In this document: positions 12,103 through 24,300 of the stretch, piece after piece
Layout: each line of letters starts with the position of its first letter
How positions within the stretch are numbered: the stretch's first letter is position 1
Assembly (NCBI GenBank): GCA_029204225.1
Contig: MU831851.1
Location: 1-64,000, forward strand
Length of the DNA stretch: 64,000 nt
Reading direction: 5' to 3'
DNA from: Diphasiastrum complanatum
Lineage: Eukaryota > Streptophyta > Lycopodiopsida > Lycopodiales > Lycopodiaceae
Made by a program: the position numbers and the translations under genes
Notes under the pieces: model-generated
Seen by the model: the letters and a program-made list of their open reading frames with translations, nothing else
Databases searched by the model: none
Told to the model about the DNA's origin: nothing

Positions 12103-12935
12103 TGTTGAAAATCGTCACTTCTCACTAGTCATTTTTTTATTGTAAATAAAGATCAATCATGAGTACAATGTTCATGATCTGATTTTACACATGTGGAGCC
12201 TGTTCTCACATGTGAAAGAAAGTACTTTTTTTACTTGTAAATATCTACTTTGATTTTGTATCAATCAAGTCAAGTGTGAACATGATATGACTAGTTTTTA
12301 GTCAAGTTGACTAATCACCTAGAAGTTAGCTTATCCTTGCATGTGCATGAGTAAATTCTCCCACATGGCAAGTGGATGTTCACACGTGTATAGAGTTTTA
12401 GAAGATAAGAGTTGACCATTTTTCTTAGATCCTATTTTATAGAGAATATTCCTATATTCTAGGAGACTAGCTCTTTGGATTTAAGCCATATTCTAGAAGG
12501 TCAACTTTGGATAAGGATCAAGGATAAATCAAATGGATAGATCTGAGTGATGTGGCACTCTTCACATGTGTAAAGACTTGCTAGAGTGTACCAGCTTGTG
12601 GATGTACTTGATCCATAAAAGAATCATCATTTTGCTAATGAGATTGATGAGAAGTTTGCATTCTACACTTTTGTGAGATTTCTAGTCAATAGAATTGTGA
12701 TTTTATTGAATGATTGCTATCGAGAACCAAAGTACTTGTTGTTTCAGGTCTAGGCCGTACAATGGACAGTACTCCACACGTGTGAGACCGCTCTCACTTG
12801 TTTATGAAGATTTGATCCATTGCTCTTGTTAAATCTAAGTGTAGTGAACTAGATCAAGATCTAAAGTGTAGAACTTGATAGATCCATTGATTAAGCAACT
12901 AATAACTCTCTATGATTGTTAAGTACAATCATTAA
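12103..12935 (+). repeat. 5' LTR of copia B, 3' end deleted
   Basis: It starts TGTTGAAAATCGTCAC, matching the 3' LTR start at 17411 and the minus-strand LTR of D (39946). In D the same sequence continues to a TG/CA edge followed by a primer site. In B that end and the primer site are missing: the sequence jumps at about 12935 into leader DNA. It contains several CACACGTG-type motifs (12381, 12561, 12775). Confidence 0.8.
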
Positions 12936-13463
12936 TGTCATTGGCAAAATTTGTTTTTGGCCAATACTAGTGAGGGCGAGTTCATCTAGAGTGATAGCTT
13001 GTTTCTATTTGGATCAAATCGACTTGGAGGCTGTGTATGTACTTTTCAAACAAGTGAAACCGTACAACAACTTTCATTTCAAGTTACCTTGTGTTTTTGG
13101 TCCTATAATATCAATTCTAGTCTAGGTTTAGTGCTTTCTAAAGCATAGTATTGATCTAGATTCAATCTAGCTAATGCCTATGACCAAATAGAGTTTTGGA
13201 TCATTGAAGCATTTCTTTTTGGAGTTTAAGATCATATCTAAGAGGCTGATTTGTTGAGATCCTTAGTTGAAGTGAAATCTCTAAGAAATCTTTTTTGTGA
13301 GAATGAAAGCTAGGAATTTTTGTCAAGATCTAATTGTGTATCATTCAAGCTTGTGTGCTAGTTTGATAGAGACAAGGCTATAGGAAATATTGTGAGCTCT
13401 AGGCCTTTCATAGATCTTTAAAATTCATAAATCTTTGTGATTTTAGAAGAGCATTCATTCTAC

Positions 13464-16400
13464 AATGTCATCCATGGGTAGTTAATTGTTGAATCAAGTG
13501 AGAGACTCACTTCCACAAATTATTCCATTTGGAAAGTGAGGATGAAATTACTCCTAGTGATCCATGACCTCTTTGACATAGTTCTAGGAGTTGAGGAAGA
13601 GCCTCAAGCTACCCAAGAACAAACCAAATACAAGAAGAGATCAAGATTAGCTTTACATTGCATAAAGTTGAATGTATGCAATGACCTCTTGAAGGAGGTG
13701 TCTTCTTGTGCCTCATCAAAAGAGTCTTGGGATTCATTAAAACGTATCTATGAATCCAATAACACTTCAAGAATCTCCATGCTAAGGAATCAAGCCTTTC
13801 AAAGCATGAAAGGAAGTGGAGAGAGTGGACAAGAGTATGTCCTTAGGATCAAATCTCTTAACAAGGAATTGAGTGCTATAGGAGAAAAGATCCAAGATCA
13901 AGAGCTAGTACAAATCATATTGAATGGCCTAGGTGATGATTTCACCAACTTGGTCCAATCATTTGCTATTCAAGACACTCTTCCATCCATTGAAAAGTTG
14001 CACAATGTTCTTGTGTTCGAGGAAAGTAGATCCTACACCTCAAGACAAGAAGGGAAGGCATGTCACTTAATGGAGGAAAGGAGAAAGCAAATTCTTCATC
14101 CAAAGGCAAGAAGAAAAAATATCCATTGAAGAAAAATCAAGGCAAGGAGGCCGAGATGAAGAATGGAGGATCAACTTCCAAAGGCAAAGTGAAGAACAAG
14201 CCAAAGCTCAAGTGTTTCTTTTGTGGGAAGAAGGGACACTTTGCCTCAGAATGTTACCTGAAGAAGAATCAACAAGCAAATGGAGATCAAGGGAACATTG
14301 CTCAAGAGGAAAAAGATGAGGATGGATTCAACACATCCTTAATGGTTGCATCTACACCAACTTCAAGTCAAGACACATGGTGGATAGATAGTGGGGCTAG
14401 TTCCCACATGTCTTTTAACAAGCATTATTTTTCTATCCTTCTCTCTTGTAATGACTCTAAGAAGTCAATATAAACTGCTAGTGATCAAGAATGCAAGATA
14501 GATGGTATAGGATCTATTCCTCTTTGCTTAGGCACATCTAAAAGGATAGATCTAGATAATGTTTTGTATGTTCCTACCATTTCAAGAAACTTGCTTAGTG
14601 TAGGACAATTAATGGACAATGGACTAGATGTACATTTCAAGAATGGAGTTTGTTCCATCTTGAAAAATGATAAGTGCATAGCTAGTGGCATTAAGCAAGG
14701 TAGACTTTTCAAGTTGGATGCTAATGTTGCAAATGAAAGTGTGAACTTGGCTAGGGAGGAGCTATCTCAAGTGGAGCTTTGGCATAAGAGATTAGGCCAT
14801 CCTAATCTTCAATCCATGGAGTCAATGGCAAGCAAGGAACTAGCTCTCGGCCTACCAAAAGCTTTCAAAAAGTGTGGAAAGATGTGTGAGGCATGTGGCC
14901 TTGCAAAGTCACACAAATATTCTTACAAGAGATCTTCATCAAGATCTCCCTCCCCCTTGGATCTCATACATTTTGATGTACATAGTTTTTCACATGCCAG
15001 TAATGGAGGTGCCTTGATGTATGTAACATTTATAGATGATTGTACTAGATTCACATGGATTGAGTTATTATCAAATAAAATTCTTGTATATGAAGCTTTC
15101 ATTAAGTTCAAGTCTGTAGTTGAGAAGCAACTTAGTACTTCGATCAAGACAGTAAGATGTGATAGTGGAGGAGAGTACACCTCCAATAAAATGAAAGACT
15201 TTTGTGAGATCAATGGCATTAAATTGCAATACACTTGTTCCTACACCCCTCAGCAAAGTGGGGTGGCCGAGAGGAGAAATAGGACTCTATGTGAATGTGC
15301 AAAGTCTTTAAGACTTGATGCATAACTTCCCATCGCATTTTGGGAAGAAGCTATAACTTGTGCTAATTACTTGTGTAATAGACTTCCTAGTAGTGCTATT
15401 GATGGGATCTCACCATATCAAGCTTTTTTTGGTAAGAAACCCAATGTAGAAGATTTTAAAATTTTTGGATGTATTTGTTATGTCCACATCCCTTTGGAGA
15501 CAAGAAGGAAGGAAGATGCTATCTCCTTCAAAGGGATTTTTGTTGGCTATGGAGAAAATAGCAAGGGATATAGGATATGATCCTATATCCAAGAAAGTAA
15601 ATGTAAGCAAGGATGTACTTTTTGATGAGTCACAGTCTTCTAAAAGCTTGTCTAATGGATCTAACCCATTGTGCATTGAAGATCTTGACAAACCCGAGGA
15701 TGGAGACAAAGATCCTAGTCAAAGGGGGCCAAGAAGATCAACAAGAAGCAAGGCCGAGCCCTCAAGGCTCACCTATGTGTACAAGGGAAAGAAAAAGAAA
15801 GACTCTACATCTTCTACCTATTACTCCTCCTTAGCTACATTGCTTGAAGAACCATCATTTTTTGAAGAAGAATATAGATCTAAAGTTTGGAGAGATGCAA
15901 TGCAAGTACAGTATGATGCATTAGAAGAAATCATACTTGAAATGTTGTAAATATTCCAAGAGAGAAGAAGCCACTTGCAGGTAAGTGGATTTATAGAATA
16001 AAGTACAATCAAGATGGATCTATTAGTAAGTACAAGGCTAGTCTTGTTGCTAAAGCATTTTTGCAAGTAAAAGGATTGGATTATGAAGAAACATTTGCAC
16101 CTATAGCTAAGCTTGTAACTATTAGATTGATAATTTGTATTGCTACTTTGTTCAAGTGGAATCTCTACCAAATGGATGTGACAAATGATTTCTTGAATGG
16201 CTTCTTAGAAGAGGAAATCTACATGATACAACCCGAGGGCTTCATCAATGTTGGTGAGGAGCAAAAAGTGTGCTACTTACTAGAAGAGCCTATATGGCTT
16301 GAAGCAAGCACCTAGAGCTTGGTACTCTAGGTTGCATGATTTTCTCTATTCCCTTGGCTTTGTACTAAGTGCTTATGAACCTTTTTTATATTTCAAATGT

Positions 16401-17397
16401 AATGAAGGAAAGATCATCATTTTGGTGTTTTATGTTGATGATATCATTATGACAGAAAATGATCATGAAGGCATAGGCAAAGTAAAAGTTGATTTATCTA
16501 GTGAGTTCAAGATGGTAGATCTAGGTTTCCTAAAGTTTATACTTGGGATAGAAGTGTCTAGAAGTAGCAATTGTACTTTTACAAGTCAATCTAAGTATGC
16601 TACTTCCATTCTTGAAAATTGGTATGAAATATTGTAAGGGGATTGACACCCCTATGGAGCATGTTGTGAAAGCAACTAATGAAGGTGATGAAGCATCATT
16701 TGAGGACATCACCCTCTTTAGAAAGCTTATAGGCTCCCGAATCTATTGAACCATCACTAGACTAGACTTAAGTTTTTGTGTAAGCAATTTGAGTCAAAGT
16801 ATGCAAGCTCCTTTAGTGCATCATTGGAAAAGTGCCAAGAGAGTGCTTAGATATGTTACTAGTACTAGATTTTTTGGCATACTTTATGAAGGATCTAACT
16901 TGCACTTGAGAGCCTACTCAGATTCAGATTTTGCAAGTGACAAGATGGATAGAAAGTCCATTAGTGCATTTGCAACATTCCTTTGTGGAGGAGTAATATC
17001 TTGGCTTTCCAAAAAGCAAGATACTATCTCACTATCTTCTTGTGAAGCCGAGTACAAGGCATTGACTTCAACAACTAAAGAGCTCCTATGGCTAAGAGGA
17101 CTCTTGATGGAGCTACATGTGCTAAAGACCGAGGAGATCCCTTACATATATTGTGACAATCAAGCTTCTCAACAAATTACTTCCAATCCTATCTTCCAAG
17201 CTAGAACAAAGCATATTGAGATAGCTCACCACTTTGTGAGGGAGAAGGTACAATCCAAGGTGGTGCAACTACATCATGTACCAACATCCGAATGCATAGC
17301 TGATATCTTAACCAAGCCATTGTCCAAAGATCCATTTTACAAGTTAAGATATGCTCTTGGAATTGTAGATAGATGTACATTAGATTTGCCAAGTTAG
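13464..17397 (+). pseudogene. copia B Gag-Pol, multiply broken
   Basis: A complete domain set in decayed form: Gag (about 13464-14060, early stops), zinc knuckle CX2CX4HX4C near 14214-14255, protease Asp-Ser-Gly at about 14389, pre-integrase (His-Lys-Arg-Leu-Gly-His near 14783), integrase (Asp-Ser-Gly-Gly-Glu-Tyr near 15160; Gln-Gln-Ser-Gly-Val-Ala-Glu near 15253, with Ser for the usual Asn), Pro/Ser linker, RT (15880-16640, with Tyr-Val-Asp-Asp near 16431) and RNase H (16789-17397). Frame breaks occur near 14050, 14472, 15324, 15580, 15950, 16315, 16637 and 16750. Element D on the other strand is a close relative. It cannot encode a working polyprotein. Confidence 0.88.
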
Positions 17398-17410
17398 AAG
17401 TGAGGAGGAG

Positions 17411-17723
17411 TGTTTAAAATCGTCACTTCTCACTAGTCATTTTTTTATTGTAAATAAAGATCAATCATGAGTACAATGTTCATGATCTGATTTTACACAT
17501 GTGGAGCCTGTTCTCACATGTGAAAGAAAGTACTTTTTTTACTTGTAAATATCTACTTTGATTTTGTATCAATCAAGTCAAGTGTGAACATGATATGACT
17601 AGTTTTTAGTCAAGTTGACTAGTCACCTAGAAGTTAACTTATCCTTGCATGTGCATGAGTAAATGCTCCCACATGGCAAGTGGATGTTCACACGTGTGTA
17701 TAGAGTTCTAGAAGATAAGAGTT
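17411..17723 (+). repeat. 3' LTR of copia B, truncated
   Basis: A purine-rich GTGAGGAGGAG lies just before TGTTTAAAATCGTCAC. The 313 bp closely match 12103-12420, then change abruptly at about 17723 to gypsy-like DNA on the other strand. Confidence 0.8.
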
Positions 17724-18880
17724 TTATGATGAAGCAAAAAAGTGTGTGTGATGTTTTGAGCTATATTGGATTGTCACACATCACTTTTTCTGGTGAGAAA
17801 GTTTAGTGTCTGCACCAAAGTTACATTAATAAAGTTATGAGTGAATCCTATGTCTAAAAGGACATTAATAACTTGATCTTTAACTTTACCTTTAATGCAA
17901 ATAAGGTCACTAGGTCCAAAAGCTAAAGAACTAAGGAAATAAACATCCATCTCATTACTTCGAGATAGATTACCTGAGGTTGAAGCTTGTCTTACGAGCT
18001 TCAGCTTTATCAATGCCACCCTGATGGTTTTTAAAGTTTTTTTTTTTTTTTTAGAATTGGGATGTGTTTCACTAACAACTTTCCTATCCTTTCTCTTAGA
18101 TTGAAATCCATTTTTCTGCCCATTAGGCTGTTGACCCCCAGGTGGCTTAGGTGTGTTTCAAAAAATTTTGCAGCCCTAATAGCATCCTCTACAGTTTTTG
18201 GATGGTTCTTATGAACATCCACTTGATAATCTTTTGGAAACCCATCAATAAACATTAACATTCGCAATAAACATTAACATTTGTACCTTAGGTGGAATAT
18301 CACTATAAAGTGCATTCAGGTACTCATGAAAAATCTTGAATAAATTGTTCCAAACCTTTATTCATTGTTATATGACTCAACTTTTGAAAGGGTTAGTCAT
18401 CTAACAGTGGTAGGAAGTATTCTTTATATACTATGCAAAAATCTTTTCATGTACAATGTTGATTGCCTTTTGCAACTAAGTCATCCCACCATACTATGGC
18501 TCTTTCTTCAAGGAACATAGTAACAGTGGATCACTTTCCACATTCAGAGAATTGGTTCATGCCAAAATATTTGTTCCAAACATTAAGGCATGAACTTACC
18601 ACTTGTAAGTTCCTATCTTTCTTCTCTTTCTTAAATAATTATATGGGAGGTGGAACTACATGCTTCTTCTAGTTGGCTAACCTAGACTCCAAGTGTTGAT
18701 CCTTTTGATTAGTTTCAAGAAGCTGTTTATTAGTGGCTTGAATTTGTTGGTATAAAAGTTTCAAGAGCTTGTGCCACATTGGATGAGTTTGATAGATCAA
18801 AAGTTGGGTTATCATTGGTTTGATCCATTGGTGTTGCTTGTGTGTTTTCCTATTATGCAAATGTAACAACAAGGGCTCAA
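17724..18880 (-). pseudogene. Ty3/gypsy K Gag-protease fragment
   Basis: Minus-strand pieces read in gypsy order: an N-terminal Gag stretch rich in Asn, Thr, Gln and Pro (about 18870-18650), a middle Gag piece (18267-18031) whose Phe-Pro-Lys-Asp-Tyr-Gln and Ala-Ala-Lys-Phe-Phe-Glu features suit a retrotransposon Gag, and an aspartic protease (18019-17774) with Leu-Leu-Asp-Ile-Gly-Phe-Thr-His-Asn-Phe-Ile, the retropepsin signature with Ile-Gly-Phe for Thr/Ser-Gly-Ala. Frameshifts separate the pieces. RT and integrase are missing because the left side ends against copia B. A T-run of about 16 lies near 18037. Confidence 0.65.
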
Positions 18881-19855
18881 ATTAGTATGGTAGAAATGTT
18901 TTAATTCTTACATCCAATGCAAATAAAAAGCATTTTACTTTTACTCATTTAATCTTATTGTTTGTAAGCTCAATCCAAGCCTACTATTTGCAAGCTCAAT
19001 CCAAGCTTAAGAGAACAACAACAAGCAGCTACCTTTGTCTTAATCCAAAGCAAAAATGAAAACCAAATCTTTATGTAAACTACAATCAACTAAATCCAAG
19101 CTAAGTTTACATAAAGATCTCAATCCAATTCCATTTCTTTTTTTTCATTACAAAAGAAACCAAAATTTTCACATTTTTCACTATTCTAGATCTCCAAATC
19201 CATGAAACTAGTGTCTAGAAATTGAAAATGAACGAAGCTTTATGAAAACTTCAATTTTCAGATCTGAATTTAAAATTTAAAGGTCTGAAAATCAGAACTT
19301 CATAATGACAAAAAATAGAACTTCAAAACTTGTTTTATGCACAAAGTTTCACTATCATTCACTTCCTACAATGTCATCTATATGAAACTAGGAGATAGAA
19401 AGGTGTAATTGAAGTTTGGATAAAAACTTTACTTTTCACATTTGATTTTAGATTTAGAGAAAAACAGAACTTCAAAATGAAAATCAAAACTTCAAACCCT
19501 TTATTTATGCAAAAAAAACACTAGTTTTGATCAAAAACACAAGCTAGAATCAATTTTTTTTCCAAAAAATAATTTGTGGATGTAGAGGAAGACTTCTTCT
19601 AGCCATTCCACAAATACTTTTCCAAAAATGTTCTAAACCAACAACCCACATTCATCTTCTCTAATTATAATAAAAAATCAGCTCCTAAATAGTTCTATAA
19701 GCATCACTACCTCTTCCAAAGAGAACTAGATTCATTGAGTACTTCAACTACAAGCTTCCTACCACTAGAAAAGCCAATAATCTTCTCCAAAAAAATTTAG
19801 TTGATGATCTTAATAGAACATGAAGAAGATTAGAAAGGTTATCATGCTTTGTCTA
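18881..19855 (-). other. Leader of gypsy K, non-coding
   Basis: About 975 bp between the primer-binding site (19856-19867) and the Gag remnant. It is AT-rich with many repeated short AACTTCAAAA-type words and no open frame worth calling. This fits an untranslated retroelement leader. Confidence 0.4.
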
Positions 19856-19867
19856 GCTCTGATACCA
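19856..19867 (-). promoter_or_regulatory. tRNA-iMet primer-binding site of gypsy K
   Basis: The plus strand reads GCTCTGATACCA, the reverse complement of TGGTATCAGAGC. Its strand agrees with the Gag/protease remnant to its left. Confidence 0.65.
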
Positions 19868-20118
19868 CTTTAGCAAGTAAGGGTGAGAATGTCCTCCAAG
19901 CAACCTGCTCCAAGATGCTTCTCCAACTCCAAGCTAGGATGCCTCCACCTGCAAGTAAGGATCTGCAAGCCTCCAAGGATCTCTCCTCCACCTGTGTCCA
20001 TACTCTTATACACAAAGGTAGATAACAAACTGGCCTCAAGTATTCACCACCCAACCATATCTAGATCCAAGCTCCAAGCAAGACCTATCTAGCACCCCCT
20101 CCCTAACCATAAACAAAT
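19868..20118 (-). repeat. Gypsy K 5' LTR, inner part, split by element A
   Basis: Sequence between the K primer site and element A. It appears to continue at 25980 after removal of A, because the 5-bp CAAAT duplication flanks A exactly. The edge next to the primer site lacks a clear TG/CA dinucleotide, so the boundary is less certain than for the copia LTRs. Confidence 0.45.
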
Positions 20119-20402
20119 TGTGAAAAATTGTCAACTAGTAGTATTTTCCTAACTTGAGATTTTGTAGGCCTATGGCCAAATAAAAGTTAGAGATAGGTTC
20201 ATACATGTATGTAGAGGCCCAAAGTATGTGTACACTACTTTTGAGGTCACATTAATTAGAGGAGGTCGAGTGTGGAGCTCTTCTATTGGCTCATAATTTG
20301 GTGCATTCCTATTTGACCAAATTTCTAGGTATATGGGTGAATCCTATTGGACCCCAATTTTAGCCTATCATAAGACAAGTGGCCAAGAGGCACTATGGCT
20401 GC

Positions 20403-20410
20403 TATAAATA
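20403..20410 (+). promoter_or_regulatory. TATA box in 5' LTR of A
   Basis: TATAAATA about 285 bp into the LTR, in the context GCTATAAATAGCC. The same box is in the 3' LTR at 25611-25618. Transcription would be expected to start about 30 bp downstream, which would define R. Confidence 0.7.
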
Positions 20411-20556
20411 GCCATCTCCACGAGTATGTACACATCTCATTTTCATTCTATTGAATGAATGTTATGCTCTTTGAAGGTCCATCTTCTTCTCTCTCACTTT
20501 TTTGTTCATATCTTGCATTCTAGCCACTAGAATTGTGATTTCTTTGTTGCTATGGC

Positions 20557-20570
20557 TTCACACGTGTGAA
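20557..20570. promoter_or_regulatory. CACGTG-centred palindrome in LTR A
   Basis: TTCACACGTGTGAA is a perfect 14-bp palindrome with a G-box core, repeated at 25765-25778. It lies after the TATA box, so it is probably transcribed. Equivalent motifs occur in LTRs of other families here. It could bind bZIP/bHLH factors as DNA or pair as RNA; which of these, if either, is unknown. Confidence 0.6.
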
Positions 20571-20771
20571 ATGCAGGTTGTAGGCTCTGAAGTACGGACA
20601 GGGACAGCAAGTTTCTGTTTGTGGAAGCTTATGATCAGATTTTGATGTTTAGTTGATGTTTAGTATGCTTAACATCACAATTTCTATCATTTTTTCAATC
20701 TAGATGTGCATAACTTCCATGGCCAAGATCTTTATGAAACTTTAGCATCTTTTGGATCTGAGTTTTTCACA

Positions 20772-20783
20772 TGGTATCAGAGC
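20772..20783 (+). promoter_or_regulatory. tRNA-iMet primer-binding site of A
   Basis: TGGTATCAGAGC directly follows the 5' LTR with no spacer. It is a perfect match to the plant copia consensus. Confidence 0.93.
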
Positions 20784-21380
20784 ATTAGGCGGCCAAATGT
20801 GCAGGTTTTGCCAGATTTAGAAGAGATTTGTGGGCGAGTTTGCTTTTGTAGCATTCCAATCAAGTTTCTAGCTAAAAATCTTGTTGATTTATGTGTAGAA
20901 ATTGGATCTTTGTGATCAAAACATCATTTGTATGCATTTCAATTGAAGTAGGGCGAATTCCCTCTGTACTTATCAGAATAAGGAGACAAAAATTGTTTTG
21001 GAAAGAGGGAGATGCAAGATCCAACAAGATCCTATTAGTTTTCCATTCTAGCATATAGTTTTTTGATTCAATTTCTTGCTTCTTCATGTCAAAAACTTCA
21101 AAATTGATGTAACCCTCTGATTTTCAGTTTGCTGAAAGATTCAAGAGTGTATTTCAATCTTAGGAGTGAGGGAAAAGCAAGTATATTGAGGTTTGGTCTT
21201 GGTTTGATCAAGAAATCATAAAACTAGTGGCTAAAATTAAGGAAAAAGTGAGGAAAAGAGAGAAAAAGTAAGGTTTTAGGTTCCAAATCTTTGTGATTTC
21301 TTCTTGTGTTTCATTTGTTGATTCAAGAGAGTGCTTAGTGCATTGGAACAGGTCAAAGATCAGAGATCAATCATTGCAAC
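20784..21380 (+). other. Untranslated leader of element A
   Basis: About 600 bp between primer site and start codon. No long open frame is seen. RNA packaging and dimerisation signals would be expected here but cannot be pinpointed from one sequence. Confidence 0.7.
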
Positions 21381-24300
21381 ATGGCTACAAATGGAGGCTA
21401 CATGTTGGAAAGCAATGATAGGCTTACCTCCCTCAACTATTCTACTTGGAAAGTAAGGATGGAGTCTTTGCTTGAGATGAATGAGTTGATGGATATTGTT
21501 GTAGGTGTGGAGGAGAGACCTTTGGCACCTCAAGAACAATTGAGGTATGACAAGAGGGCAAAGAAAGCCCTTCACATGATCAAGATGAATGTGACAAATG
21601 AGCTTATCAAAGAGGTTGGTAAGTGCACATCATCTAGTGAAGCTTGGGAAGCCTTGAAGAAGGTTTATGAATCCAAGTCTACTTCTAGAGTGTTGACTTT
21701 AAGAAGGCAAATCTTTTCTTGTATGCAAAAGAAGAGTGAGAATGGACATGCTTTTGTTTTGAGAGTTAAAGCATTGAATGATGAGTTAGCATGCATTAAT
21801 GATGGCATAAATAATGAGGAGCTTGTTCAAGTGATTCTCAATGGCTTGTTGGATGATCATGCTAATCTTGTTCAAAGTTATGCTATCCAAAAATGTTTAC
21901 CAAGTGTTGGAGACTTGCAAGAGGTCTTGTTGGCTGAAGAATTCAGGTTGCAAGCAAGAGTGGGAGCATCTTCTACATCTCAAGGAGGAGAAGAGGAGGC
22001 AATGTTCTCTAAAGGCAAGTTCAAGGGCAAAGGTAAAAGCAATTGGTCTAAAGGGCAAGACCAAGGTGAGCACTCTACTTTTGGCAAAAAGAAGGATAGA
22101 TCTAAGCTAAAATGTTTCTATTGTGGAGTCAAAGGGCATTTTGCTAGTGATTGTTTTAAGAAAAAGAGGGATCAAGGGGAAAAGCAAACCAATCTAACTA
22201 TTGATGAGGGTGGGGATGAGCTTCTTTCAAATGATGCTTTTGTTATGTCATCTTGCTTGTTGGCTAATCATGGAGACATTGATCCTTGGTGGATTGATAG
22301 TGGAGCCACTTCTCATATGACATATCATAAAGAGTATTTTTCATCTTTAATGGCATTTGATGGTGATAGGAAGGTAATCTATACCGCAAATGATGGTGAG
22401 TGTGCAATCAAGGGGATTGGCACAATTCCTATTTCACTTTCTACAAATAGGAATATAGAATTGAAAGATGTTTTGCTCATTCCATCCATTACCAAGAACT
22501 TACTTAGTGTAAGCCAAATGCTTGACAAAGGATTCAAAGTTGAGTTTGATGGTGATGCTTGCTTGATCAAAAAGGGGTGTAGTATCATTGCAAAAGGGAA
22601 AAGGCAAGGGAAATTGTTCAAGCTTGATGCATGTGTTGTTGCTAACCAAGTTGGATGCATGGCAAATGAACAAATGTCAATTCAAGAGGTATGGCATAAA
22701 AGGATGGGACATCTCAACTACAAGGCCTTGGAGGTAATAGCCAAAAAGGAGGTAGTAAGGGGACTTCCCAAGTCTCTTACTTGCTTGAATCATGTTTGTG
22801 AAGAATGTGCTTTGTCTAAATCACATAGATTGCCATATACTAGATCTATATCTAGATCTAAGATGCCTTTTTCTCTCTTGCATTCGGATATTCATGGTGT
22901 TACTACAATTAGCAATGGAGGTGCTAAGATGTATGTAACTTTCATTGATGATTTTAGTAGATTTTGTTGGGTTTATCTACTAAAGAGCAAGGATGAGGTG
23001 TTTGATGTGTTTGTCAAGTTCAAAGTTGCTATTGAGACTCAATTTACAACCAAAATCAAATGCTTGAGGAGCGACAATGGTGGTGAATACATTTCTAACA
23101 AATTCAAAGCCTTTTGCGATGAGCATGGGATCAAGAGGGAGTACACATGTCCAAGAACACCACAACAAAATGGAGTGGCCGAGAGGAAGAATAGAACCTT
23201 GTGTGAGAGTGCAAAGGCAATGAGATTGAATGCTAATCTTCCTAAACCTTTTTGGAGTGATGCTTTGTTGTGTGCAAATTTCCTATGCAATAGATGGCCA
23301 AGTGTTGTATTGGAAGGAAAAACCCCTTTTGAAGCTTTGTTTGGTACGAAGCCTAATGTCAAGTTTCTAAGAACTTTTGGATGCATTTGCTACTTCAACA
23401 TTACTCTTGATGATAGAACTAAGGAGGATCCATCTTCAAGAAAGGGCATTTTTGTTGGTTATAGTGAAGTAAGCAAAGCATATAGGATTTATGTTCCTTC
23501 AATCAAGAAAGTGTTCACAAGTAGGGATGTCATTTTTGATGAAGGTAACATTCCAAAAGTTGTTTCAAGTGATGATGGTGTTGTTGCAACTAATGTGCTT
23601 GATGACAATGGAGTTGATGACACATTGGATGTGGATGTTGAAGAAGCCTCTTCAAGTCAAATTCCAAGGAGAACTCCAAGGCATAAAGTGAAACCCTCAA
23701 GGCTCACTTATGATGGCAAAGGTAAGCAAGTGGTGGATGGATCCAACTATGCTTTCCTAACTTCTTTTGATGTACCTTCATGTGTAGATGAAGCAAGGCA
23801 AAAAGAGGAATGGATCCAAGCAATGGATCTTGAGTTTGAAGCACTTATGAAGAACAACACATGGAGATTGGTGGAGCTTCCAAAGGGCAAAAGTGCAATT
23901 GGATGCAAATGGATCTTCAAGGTAAAGACAAATCAAGATGGATCTATCAACAAGTTGAAGGCAAGGTTGGTGGCTAAAGGTTATGCTCAAGAGCATGGCA
24001 TTGACTATGAGGAAACCTTTGCACCCGTGGCAAAGATGGTGAGCATAAGAGTAATCATTTCCCTTGCAACTCTTTATGGATGGGATCTTTGGCAATTAGA
24101 CATTTCTAATGCTTTCTTGAATGGTGATCTTGAAGAGGAAGTCTACATGGAGCAACCCGAGAGCTATGTTTCTCATAGCAAGCCTAATCATGTGTGTTTT
24201 CTACAAAAAAGTTTGTATGGTCTTAAGCAAGCACCAAGGAGTTGGTATGCTAGGCTTAACTCTTTTCTACTTTCTCAAAACTTCACTATGAGTGAGTATG

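Larger units (their letters stand above)
20119..20771 (+). repeat. 5' LTR of element A
   Basis: It starts TGTGAAAAATTGTCAAC and ends GAGTTTTTCACA. It holds the promoter TATA box at 20403-20410 and the palindrome TTCACACGTGTGAA at 20557-20570, with GTACGGACAG about 25 bp downstream. This LTR would drive transcription of the genomic RNA. Confidence 0.95.

Noticed and set aside
12916..13125. A 69-codon plus-strand frame
   Set aside because: It spans the deleted LTR end and leader of copia B; the same region in D is not open.
23039..23386. Minus-strand frames inside element A (for example 115 codons)
   Set aside because: They are shadows of the intact Gag-Pol frame on the plus strand.
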